In this document: positions 37,126 to 43,962 of the stretch, one piece after another
Layout: every line of letters begins with the position of its first letter
How positions within the stretch are numbered: position 1 is the stretch's first letter
Assembly: GCF_001305595.1 (NCBI RefSeq)
Contig: NZ_CP012401.1
Location: 1,995,001-2,059,000, forward strand
Length of the DNA stretch: 64,000 bases
Origin: Azospirillum thiophilum
GTDB taxonomy: Bacteria; Pseudomonadota; Alphaproteobacteria; Azospirillales; Azospirillaceae
Direction of reading: 5' to 3'
Notes under the pieces: model-generated
Databases searched by the model: none
What the model was told of the DNA's origin: nothing
The model's input: the letters and a program-made list of their open reading frames with translations, nothing else
Translations under genes and position numbers: made by a program

Positions 37126-37689
37126 TCACTTATTCTGACCTTTTATGATCCCATTTGCGCCGGCAATTAAAGCTTGTTGAAAATCATTAATATCTCTGCC
37201 GCCTACTCCTCCAATGCGTTCGGCCAGAGATGGTGCTCGCAGGAGATAGTTTGATGCAAATTCTTTAGTAACTGACTTAGAATGTCGAATTGCTTGTAAA
37301 TGTATATTGCGATACATCTTGATAAAATCGGCGTTCTGTCCGCCAATCTCAGAAACTATGGCATCGATAGAATCGTCGCTCGGATACGCACGAAATCTGT
37401 TAACAAAGCTTTCGCAAACTATGCTCCATCCGGTATGAATTAAAATAACTGGCGTCTTATCTATAGACATAAATGCATCTACAATATTTCGATTGATCGA
37501 AGGTATGACCATCATACTTACTTCATTAAACATCTCTACTGGAGATAATTTACCAAAATTATTAATTTGCATTTCCATAAAAGGGAGGGAAATTTTTGTA
37601 ACGCGTGCCGAATATCCGCGCTGCAATAATATACCGAACGCAATACCAGCTAAAATTCCAGGCAAGACCATAGCAATAATTGGCATCAT
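37126..37689 (-). CDS. Membrane-anchored protein of unknown function, AT-rich cargo
   Basis: The 187-residue product has an N-terminal membrane segment (IIAMVLPGILAGIAFGILLQ) and a cytosolic region of ~160 residues with mixed helices (LSPVEMFNEVSMMVIPSI, KTPVILIHTGWSIVCESFV, NADFIKMYRNIHLQAIRHSK). I do not recognise the family. ATG 37689 follows a clear GGAGGAG site. Base composition is far more AT-rich than the host or phage DNA, and the gene is bracketed by the 269-bp direct repeat. It is likely accessory cargo, perhaps a defence or exclusion gene. Confidence 0.7.
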   Translation of the reverse strand: MMPIIAMVLPGILAGIAFGILLQRGYSARVTKISLPFMEMQINNFGKLSPVEMFNEVSMMVIPSINRNIVDAFMSIDKTPVILIHTGWSIVCESFVNRFRAYPSDDSIDAIVSEIGGQNADFIKMYRNIHLQAIRHSKSVTKEFASNYLLRAPSLAERIGGVGGRDINDFQQALIAGANGIIKGQNK

Positions 37690-37833
37690 TTGCACAACTC
37701 CTCCGATTACTATCAACAATAGCTGTGTGTTGGGCTACGTGTAACACCATGAACTGAATGGCTCGTTGCGCAAAATTATGCATTTTCAGCCAGGATAGGC
37801 AATGATGCCGTGTTTCTGACAGCCTGAAGACGC

Positions 37834-38007
37834 GTGGTGATAGGAGTACGCGGGCTGGTCTTCGCCTTGCTCGGCGCCGCCATGCTGGGCGGCTTCGGGT
37901 GGGAGCTGGGGCGCTGCGCCGCCCGCTGGCTGCTGGGGCGGCGGGCGGAGGTGACGATCCTGCTGCCGGGCCTGCGCCGGGAGCGGCAGCGATGCGATGC
38001 GGAGTGA
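37834..38007 (+). CDS. Small single-span membrane protein, copy 2
   Basis: From GTG 37834 the frame gives ~57 residues and continues into the repeated segment (GLVFALLGAAMLGGFGWELG). The first codons differ from copy 1 because the repeat starts at codon five of copy 1. Expression is uncertain; the GTG has only a weak site (GAAG). Confidence 0.4.
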   Translation: MVIGVRGLVFALLGAAMLGGFGWELGRCAARWLLGRRAEVTILLPGLRRERQRCDAE

Positions 38008-38120
38008 CGCCGCCGGCCCGGTCAGGCGGCGCGGGGGGCGATGCTGCGCTGGATTTCCTCGCCATGGTCGGCGGCGGTGGCGGACAGGTCATGCGCCATC
38101 TGAAGGTTCAGCCAGAATTC
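37852..38120. repeat. 269-bp direct repeat, right copy
   Basis: Second copy of 36629-36897. Here it leads into the complete higA gene, so this side is the original context and the left copy is the duplicate, or the reverse if the higA 5' part was lost on the left. Confidence 0.95.
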
Positions 38121-38309
38121 CGGCGTGGTGCCGAAATAGCGCGCCAGCCGCAAGGCGGTATCGGCGGTGATGCCGCGTCGTTCGTTGACGATTTCCCCGA
38201 TGCGGGTCGCCGGCACGCGCAGAGCCAGGGCCAGCGCATGGGCCGAGAGATCGAGCGGGACGAGGAACTCTTCGCGCAGAACCTCGCCGGGGTGGGTCTT
38301 GATCCGCAT
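38022..38309 (-). CDS. higA: HigA-type antitoxin / addiction module regulator
   Basis: The 95-residue protein has the XRE helix-turn-helix of HigA antitoxins (HPGEVLREEFLVPLDLSAHALALALRVPATRIGEIVNERRGITADTALRLARYFGTTPEFWLNLQ). Antitoxins of this family bind their own promoter and the HigB RNase. The start at 38309 is canonical. The partner toxin upstream is truncated (38334-38480), so the antitoxin is present without a working toxin. Confidence 0.93.
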   Translation of the reverse strand: MRIKTHPGEVLREEFLVPLDLSAHALALALRVPATRIGEIVNERRGITADTALRLARYFGTTPEFWLNLQMAHDLSATAADHGEEIQRSIAPRAA

Positions 38310-38333
38310 GGCGCCCTCCTTGGCGTCGGCCGG

Positions 38334-38480
38334 TCAGTGGTAATCGACGATTTCGACCTCGTGCGTGACACCATCGCGCCAGATGAAGACGATGCGCCAT
38401 TGGTCGGTGATCCGAATGCTGTGCTGTCCGGCGCGGTCGCCCTTCAGCGCCGTCAGTCGGTCGCTTGACGGCTCAAGCCC
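38334..38480 (-). pseudogene. higB: higB toxin remnant, 5' end lost
   Basis: Minus-strand codons upstream of higA encode RLTALKGDRAGQHSIRITDQ, WRIVF, ... VEIVDYH, which is the C-terminal half of the HigB/RelE toxin fold. The ~45 N-terminal codons are missing: going upstream the frame hits a TAA (38481-38483) in DNA of different composition. The break near 38470 marks a recombination border. Confidence 0.8.
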
Positions 38481-38606
38481 TTAAACTTGACTCTTCGCCG
38501 CTTTCCATCTTCCTTAAGGTTGTTCTCTTTTGTTTTCCGCATCCGCTAAGGCGGTGGAACGCAGGAGAGTGGCAAGTAACGCTTGATAGGGGCTAAGGGA
38601 AGCACG

Positions 38607-39650
38607 ATGCCGACCGTGTATCATATGGTTCATTATCGCCGTTTCGACCCCGAAAGCTCCGGTCTGCAAGGGGGCACGCTGGAGGGGCTATGCCGTAGCG
38701 CGCTTGGTCATGTGGACACCTCAGGCGTCACATTGTGGCAGCGAATTCAGGATCGTTTCCATGATCTGGCAGACGTAGCAGAGCGTCAGGTGTTGCTGAA
38801 CAAGGTGGTTGACCTTTCCGACGCTGTATTTGGTGAGATGTGTTTGTTCCAGAAACAAGATTTTCAAGCGCTATTGGAAATGCAGGCATCGAAGGTCCAG
38901 CTTTCTGATATCACTACAGCAGAAATCTACAATTTGGCGGAACGCGCGGCTCCTAACAATGCAAAATTCATCCGCGGTCTTTGCTATTGGCTCGTAATTG
39001 GAAACCATTTGTTTTTTATCAAAACACAGTCAATGACAGCACAAATACTGAACAGCTACATGGATTGGCTTCTAAAAATTAGGACATCGGCATTGCATGC
39101 CAATGCTACCTTTGCCCTCCAGGCTGAATTTGACCGAACACAGGTGACAGGTGATATCGGGGACATTACCCGCCTGAAGGTCAGCGGGAAATCGGCCTCA
39201 CCAATCACAGTGATGGCGGGAGACGAGCAAAAGCCGGGAAAGTCCGTTTCGACATCTCGGACGGTGACAGACCGCGCGTTCTATACGGAGACGGCACGCA
39301 AGTTCGCGGAGATCATATTCGGACGTGAGCGAACCAACGCGCTGGTTGACAGTTTGGGGCCAAATGAGTTTCTGGCCGTTGAGGCAGCGGTGAAGGTGCG
39401 CGGTAAGCGGACGGTCGAATCTCGGGAAAAGCTGCGGCAATTAGCGGAAGACCTAGCGGACCTGACGGATGACAAGGTGCAGATTGAGGGCAAGGACGGA
39501 AAGCTATCGGACGAGGACGCGATCCTCCGTACGCGCATGCCTTTCAACCAGCCGCACTCTGGCAGCAGCATCCTTGAATTCGATAACGTGGCTGACCAGC
39601 TCCAAGTCGTGTATTCTCGTTTTGTTCAGGATGGAAAGATTGAGGCCTGA
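38607..39650 (+). CDS. Unknown cytosolic protein, first gene of putative defence operon
   Basis: The 347-residue product (ATG 38607, AAGGGA upstream) has no membrane segment. The central part contains a hydrophobic strand pattern GLCYWLVIGNHLFFIKTQSM and the C-terminal third is helical and charged (TVESREKLRQLAEDLADLTDD). I do not recognise the family. It overlaps the next gene by TGATG. A soluble protein followed by a small membrane protein is the layout of RexA-RexB and some other exclusion systems; this is an analogy, not a sequence match. Confidence 0.6.
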   Translation: MPTVYHMVHYRRFDPESSGLQGGTLEGLCRSALGHVDTSGVTLWQRIQDRFHDLADVAERQVLLNKVVDLSDAVFGEMCLFQKQDFQALLEMQASKVQLSDITTAEIYNLAERAAPNNAKFIRGLCYWLVIGNHLFFIKTQSMTAQILNSYMDWLLKIRTSALHANATFALQAEFDRTQVTGDIGDITRLKVSGKSASPITVMAGDEQKPGKSVSTSRTVTDRAFYTETARKFAEIIFGRERTNALVDSLGPNEFLAVEAAVKVRGKRTVESREKLRQLAEDLADLTDDKVQIEGKDGKLSDEDAILRTRMPFNQPHSGSSILEFDNVADQLQVVYSRFVQDGKIEA

Positions 39651-40213
39651 TGGTTAGGAGGGCGACGATAGGGAGCGTATTGGTCACAGCCGCATTGTTC
39701 GGCTGGGGAGTGCCATTGTCGCGCCTGTTCGACGCTTTCCAGCCGATGACCGTCGCCCTTTCCATCATGTTGGCCGCGATCCTGGTTCGGTTGAACCGGG
39801 GTATGCCAACCCTCGATTGGAAGAGCCTGGAACCTCAAGAGCGGTCACAGTTGACGTCAGCGATTGTCGATCTGACAAGAGAGTATGCGTTCATCGTTGG
39901 CATCAAGGCGGCCTTGGTTACGGCGCTGGTGTCATTGGCGCCGTTCAAGTTGGACGCCGCCTGTTGGTCCAACTGGACCAGCCGTGGCGTGGCGGCAGCA
40001 ATCGGTGCCATGGTGGCATTAAGCGTGTCCCGGATGGCTTATGTAGTCTGGCGCGACTATGATATCGTTAAGCTTCAGAAAATGATGATTGACTCTTCAG
40101 GGGTTCGCGAAAAAAACGAAGGAGAAGTTAAGTTGGCTGAAGCGAAAATCTCAGGGATGAGGGCTTCTGGATTAAGGAAGGTGGATACTATAAGGAGAGA
40201 TCCTCTGGAATAA
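39650..40213 (+). CDS. Membrane protein of putative defence operon
   Basis: The 187-residue product has about four hydrophobic segments (SVLVTAALFGWGVPL, VALSIMLAAILVRL, IKAALVTALVSLAPF, GVAAAIGAMVALSVS) and a charged C-terminal tail (VREKNEGEVKLAEAKISG). It starts within the stop of the preceding gene (TGATGG), so the two are coupled. It could be the membrane-acting partner of the upstream protein. Base composition is lower in GC than the phage arms. Confidence 0.6.
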   Translation: MVRRATIGSVLVTAALFGWGVPLSRLFDAFQPMTVALSIMLAAILVRLNRGMPTLDWKSLEPQERSQLTSAIVDLTREYAFIVGIKAALVTALVSLAPFKLDAACWSNWTSRGVAAAIGAMVALSVSRMAYVVWRDYDIVKLQKMMIDSSGVREKNEGEVKLAEAKISGMRASGLRKVDTIRRDPLE

Positions 40214-40251
40214 AGTAATAGAATTAAATTTATGTTTGTTCATTTTCTTAA

Positions 40252-41262
40252 ATGACGGAGAGAAAGTTGAAGAAAAAGCTACAAGTTTTTGTTTCAAGCA
40301 CTTTCAATGATTTGAAGAATGAGCGGCAAGCGGCGGTTTCCGCGATATTGAAGGCTGGGCATATCCCAGCTGGAATGGAACTCTTTAATGCGGGTGACAA
40401 ATCTCAGCTCGATACAATTAAAAAGTGGATAGATGAATCAGATGTTTACATGCTGATACTGGCGGGCCGGTACGGCTCAATTGAGCCCGTTTCTGGCGTT
40501 GGTTACACAGAAATAGAATTCGATTATGCGTCTCAGCAAGGAAAGCCGTTATTCTCAGTAGTTATATCTGAAGAGGCATTGGAGGAAAAAGTAAAAAAGT
40601 TTGGATCGGCTGTGATGGAGAAAGATAACCCTGCGCCTATGAAGCTTTTTAGGGAAAAGGTTCTTTCCAATATATCGTCTTTCTTTAATGATGAAAAAGA
40701 CATAAGGCTTTGTGTGCATGAGTCACTTGCCGACTTGCGAGACAATGCCAATATCAAAGGATGGGTATCTGTTAATGAACTAGAAGACACAAGAGGTCTT
40801 CACGAAGAAATAGCCCGTTTGCGGGAGGAAAATGATAAGCTAAGGTCACTAGTGGAAAAGTCAAAAGCAGAAAGACAACCAGTAAACACAGATAATAGCC
40901 CCAATTTGCTGGAGATGGCGGATGTGTTCAGCGCTATAGAAATTGAAATTCCTGCTGAAGCTGCGGGGAAAAATTCTCCTATAAAAACCGATTTATTGAC
41001 ATTGATAATGAGCAATAAGGAAAAGCTTATAAATGGAGTTTATAATTCGACTACTGCTGGCGATGCGGAGATGTTTCTTTACACGAACATATTCCCGAAG
41101 CTAATATTGTATGATCTTGCTGAAAACGAGAAGATACCGGGGGTGCGTTATAGAAGAAGCTTCTTGAATAAGAAAGGGGCAGATTTTGTCGCATTTCTTG
41201 AGAAAACTTCACTTCGCAGCATACTTGGCGAAAAAAAATCCATGAAGAACAGTGGTGAATAA
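40252..41262 (+). CDS. DUF4062 domain protein
   Basis: Residues ~5-90 fit DUF4062: KKLQVFVSSTFNDLKNERQA, AGMELFNAGDKSQLDTIKKWIDESD, ILAGRYGSI. This domain is often joined to defence or signalling effectors. Next come a predicted coiled coil (LHEEIARLREENDKLRSLVEKSKAE, ~185-215) and an unrecognised C-terminal helical region (~225-330). The 336-codon ATG start at 40252 has little upstream; TTG 40267 with GGAGA at a good distance is a real alternative. The gene is AT-rich, unlike the surrounding phage DNA, and follows the two-gene membrane operon in the same direction after 38 bases. Confidence 0.7.
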   Translation: MTERKLKKKLQVFVSSTFNDLKNERQAAVSAILKAGHIPAGMELFNAGDKSQLDTIKKWIDESDVYMLILAGRYGSIEPVSGVGYTEIEFDYASQQGKPLFSVVISEEALEEKVKKFGSAVMEKDNPAPMKLFREKVLSNISSFFNDEKDIRLCVHESLADLRDNANIKGWVSVNELEDTRGLHEEIARLREENDKLRSLVEKSKAERQPVNTDNSPNLLEMADVFSAIEIEIPAEAAGKNSPIKTDLLTLIMSNKEKLINGVYNSTTAGDAEMFLYTNIFPKLILYDLAENEKIPGVRYRRSFLNKKGADFVAFLEKTSLRSILGEKKSMKNSGE

Positions 41263-41421
41263 CGGAATAGACTTGGGAAGTCTTCGGGTGATTTGTCGTC
41301 AATGACAAGGGTATACCTTATTCAGTCTGGTGAATTTGTGATGACAGTTAGATTTAAAATCATCATTAAGTGCCGCCAAGCTGCTTGACGCCCCACCCCC
41401 AACGGAGCGACCCTTCCCCCC

Positions 41422-41640
41422 GGAGCCTCGAAACCTCCCCATAGGCGGCAAGCCACCCGCGCGTTTTCGCGATGTGGCTCTTTTCATGCCCGGACTCTGT
41501 CCGTAGCATGCCCCTTCGCCGGGGGTCGGATAATACAACACCCGCAAGGGGAATAGTCCGGCCTGACCTATGCAGGTTTCGAGCCCCCGGCACCAGGGCT
41601 GTCGTCGAAAGCGGCCCTCTTGCCGGCAACGCCGCATAGG
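41422..41640 (+). ncRNA. C4-like antisense RNA leader upstream of phage regulator
   Basis: The 390-base gap before the regulator gene is highly structured. A hairpin at 41451-41479 (AGCCAC pairs with GTGGCT around a CGCG stem) is followed by a second compact hairpin (CCCCTT near 41510 pairs with AAGGGG near 41537). Two early segments are complementary to later ones: CTCGAAACCT (41427-41436) with AGGTTTCGAG (41574-41583), and CGGCAAG (41446-41452) with CTTGCCG (41619-41625), close to the start of the regulator. This is the layout of the C4 RNA of P1-type phages, which pairs with the leader of the antirepressor operon and blocks its translation. Family assignment is by structure only. Confidence 0.55.
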
Positions 41641-41651
41641 AGGGCATCGCC

Positions 41652-42470
41652 ATGGAAACCATGGGCGACAACGGGCAAGTCATGCCCGCGTTATCTCTGT
41701 CCGACATCGACACAGCCACCAATGGCGAGCCGCGCATCGTTGACTTGCGCCTTGCCGAAGCTCTGGGCTTCAAGAAACCCCGCGACATTCGTCCCCTGAT
41801 CGAGCGCCATATCGACACCCTGGAACGGCTTGGTGGAATTTGCCGCACCGTGCGGCAAAATCCCGGAAGGGGCCGCCCGGCCACCGAGTTCTGGCTGACG
41901 AAGAAGCAGTCCGTCTATCTCTGCACCAAGGCCGAGACCGAACGCGCCATCACCGTCACCATCCAGATCGTCGAGCTGTTCGACGCTGTGACCGGCGGGG
42001 CCGCGCATCCCGCCCTGGCGCCGGTCCTCACCCGCGCCGACCTCGACGCCATCGACCGCCGCGCCCGCCGGATCGGGCAGGAGGAGGAGCAACGGGCGCG
42101 CTCCGCCCTGACCGACCGGGCGCTCGACCGTCTGCGCCGGGGCGAGCGGATCGACATCGCCTCGCTGTCCGCCGCCCGGCCGGAGGAGCCCGCCGCTCTG
42201 CCCCCGCCGCCCGCCCGGACGCGCGAGGAGAGCATGGACCTCGCCCTTGCCCATCTGCGCGCCCTGCCGCCCGAGCTGCGGGAGGAGGGCTTCCGCCTGA
42301 TGCACGCCATCAAGGCCCACAGCGACGCCCTGAAGGCGCTGAAGGCCGCGACCGAGGCGATCGACTCTCCGCTCGACACCATCGCCGAAATCCTGGAACG
42401 CGAGGCGACCCTCATCCGCCAGACCATCGCCGCCCAGGCGGGCCGGGCCGGGCAGGGGGACCGGGCATGA
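41652..42470 (+). CDS. Phage regulator / antirepressor-like protein
   Basis: The 272-residue protein starts at ATG 41652 after AGGAGGG. Its first ~120 residues (LRLAEALGFKKPRDIRPLIERHIDTLERLGGI...GRPATEFWLTKKQSVYLC) resemble phage regulators with a short DNA-binding domain of the kind seen in antirepressors. The rest is a coiled, acidic/basic region. It lies just behind a C4-like RNA, as antirepressor genes do, and overlaps the ParA-like gene by four bases. Confidence 0.65.
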   Translation: METMGDNGQVMPALSLSDIDTATNGEPRIVDLRLAEALGFKKPRDIRPLIERHIDTLERLGGICRTVRQNPGRGRPATEFWLTKKQSVYLCTKAETERAITVTIQIVELFDAVTGGAAHPALAPVLTRADLDAIDRRARRIGQEEEQRARSALTDRALDRLRRGERIDIASLSAARPEEPAALPPPPARTREESMDLALAHLRALPPELREEGFRLMHAIKAHSDALKALKAATEAIDSPLDTIAEILEREATLIRQTIAAQAGRAGQGDRA

Positions 42471-43087
42471 GGACGATCCTGGTGGTCCAGGGGAAGGGCG
42501 GCGGTCCGAAGACCGCCACCGTCCGCAATCTGGCCGTCGCGGCCGCCGTCGCCGGCCGGCGGGTGGGCACGCTCGACACCGACCCGCAAGGCTCGCTGAC
42601 CCACTGGCACGGCCTGCGCCCGGCCGACGCCGCCCCGATCCTCCACGAACAGCGCCCGCTGGGCGCGGTGACGGAGCGGCCGACTCCGCACGGCCTCGAC
42701 CTGCTGGTGATCGACACCCCGACCGCGGTGGAGAACTTCCCTCAGGCGACCGCCCTGCTGTTCGACTGCGCCGATCTGGTGCTGGTGCCCGTCCGCCCCG
42801 GCCCGGAGGATCTGGTCAGCATGCAGGCCATGCTGCCCTACCTGCGCGCCCGGCGCCGGCCGCTGCGTCTGCTGCTGAGCCAGGTCGTCCCGCGCCTGCG
42901 CGAGACCGCCGACGCCCGCGCCATCGTCTCCGCCATGGGGGCGGTGGCGCCGGTGGAGATCCCGCAGCTTCAGGAGGTGCCGCGCAGCTTCATCGCCGGG
43001 CTGGGCACCGCGGAGATCTCCGGCACCCGCACCGGCCCGCTGTTCCGCGACCTCTGGCTCCACCTGTCCGCCGTGATGGAGGGCTGA
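42467..43087 (+). CDS. ParA-family ATPase
   Basis: The 206-residue protein begins RTILVVQGKGGGPKTATVRNLAVAAAVAG, a deviant Walker A of the ParA/MinD/Soj family, and has DTDPQGSLTHW and LLVIDTPTAVENFP (Walker B region). ParA-type proteins position plasmids or phage-plasmids together with a ParB-like partner. The next gene, a DUF3102-like protein, may serve that role. ATG 42467 overlaps the upstream stop (ATGA). Confidence 0.85.
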   Translation: MRTILVVQGKGGGPKTATVRNLAVAAAVAGRRVGTLDTDPQGSLTHWHGLRPADAAPILHEQRPLGAVTERPTPHGLDLLVIDTPTAVENFPQATALLFDCADLVLVPVRPGPEDLVSMQAMLPYLRARRRPLRLLLSQVVPRLRETADARAIVSAMGAVAPVEIPQLQEVPRSFIAGLGTAEISGTRTGPLFRDLWLHLSAVMEG

Positions 43088-43091
43088 CCCC

Positions 43092-43802
43092 ATGTCCCGA
43101 TCCGGTTCCGGGCCGAAGCTCAAGTCCAGGCCGCCCGCCCGCCGCAGCCTGGGCGACGCCCGCCTGTCGATGCTGGCCACCCCGCGCCCGCTGACCACGC
43201 GGGCCGAGTTCGCCGCAGACATCCGCCGCGAATGGTCGAATGCTCTGGAGGCGACCATCGCCGTTGGCCGCCGCCTGAACGAGGCCAAGGCGGCTCTGCC
43301 CCATGGCGAATACGAGGCGATGGTGGCGACCGACCTTCCGTTCAGCACCTCCACCGCCCGCAAGCTGCGCGAGATCGCCGCCTTCGTCGACGAGGGGCAG
43401 GTGCCGCTGGACCGTCTGCCGGAAGCGATGAGCACCCTCTACGCCATCGCCACCCTGCCGGACGACACCCGCCAGCAGGCCCTGGACGCCGGCACGATCC
43501 ACCCGGCGGTGACAAGGGGCGAGGTGGAGGCGCTGAAGGTGCCGGCGGTGACGCCGGCGCCGGCCCGGCCGGTGGGGGAGGGGACGGCTCCGCCCCCGGC
43601 GCCGCGCGAGTCACGCTTCGCGGCGGCCCTGTCGCTGCCGTGGAGCACGGACCCTGACGATCCAGGCGCCATCACCGTCGAGCTGGACGGCGTGCGCCGC
43701 TACCTGCTGGTGATGGTGGCGCCGGATCCGGCGGCGGCGGATGTGGTGCGGCATGTGGTGGAGTTGCATAACGCGGGGCTGGGGGGGGATAGCGGCTGCT
43801 GA
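43092..43802 (+). CDS. DUF3102-like protein, possible ParB-like partner
   Basis: The 236-residue protein has a DUF3102-like region (WSNALEATIAVGRRLNEAKAALPHGEYEAMV, then FSTSTARKLREIAAFVDEG) which is found in plasmid and phage replication/partition proteins. The C-terminal part is Pro/Ala-rich with a short beta-rich tail. It is four bases downstream of the ParA gene, so a partition role is inferred. No ParB-type centromere repeats were found. Confidence 0.6.
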   Translation: MSRSGSGPKLKSRPPARRSLGDARLSMLATPRPLTTRAEFAADIRREWSNALEATIAVGRRLNEAKAALPHGEYEAMVATDLPFSTSTARKLREIAAFVDEGQVPLDRLPEAMSTLYAIATLPDDTRQQALDAGTIHPAVTRGEVEALKVPAVTPAPARPVGEGTAPPPAPRESRFAAALSLPWSTDPDDPGAITVELDGVRRYLLVMVAPDPAAADVVRHVVELHNAGLGGDSGC

Positions 43803-43906
43803 CGCCGTCTCGCACTCGCGTGGCATAGCTCGATGGAGACCCGCCGCCAAACGCGAAGAAAGTTAGCGGAAACTGACAACATCGTTAACCAGTTTGCATA
43901 ACTTTA

Positions 43907-43935
43907 TTAAATACCATCTGAGCGTTGCATATAAT
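43907..43935 (+). promoter_or_regulatory. Promoter candidate for the repeat-protein gene
   Basis: TATAAT at 43930-43935, 27 bases before the start codon, in an AT-rich stretch (43860-43940). A good -35 is lacking (TTAAAT at 43907-43912). Confidence 0.45.
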
Positions 43936-43962
43936 CGTATGACTCTCTTCAGGGGGGATTTG

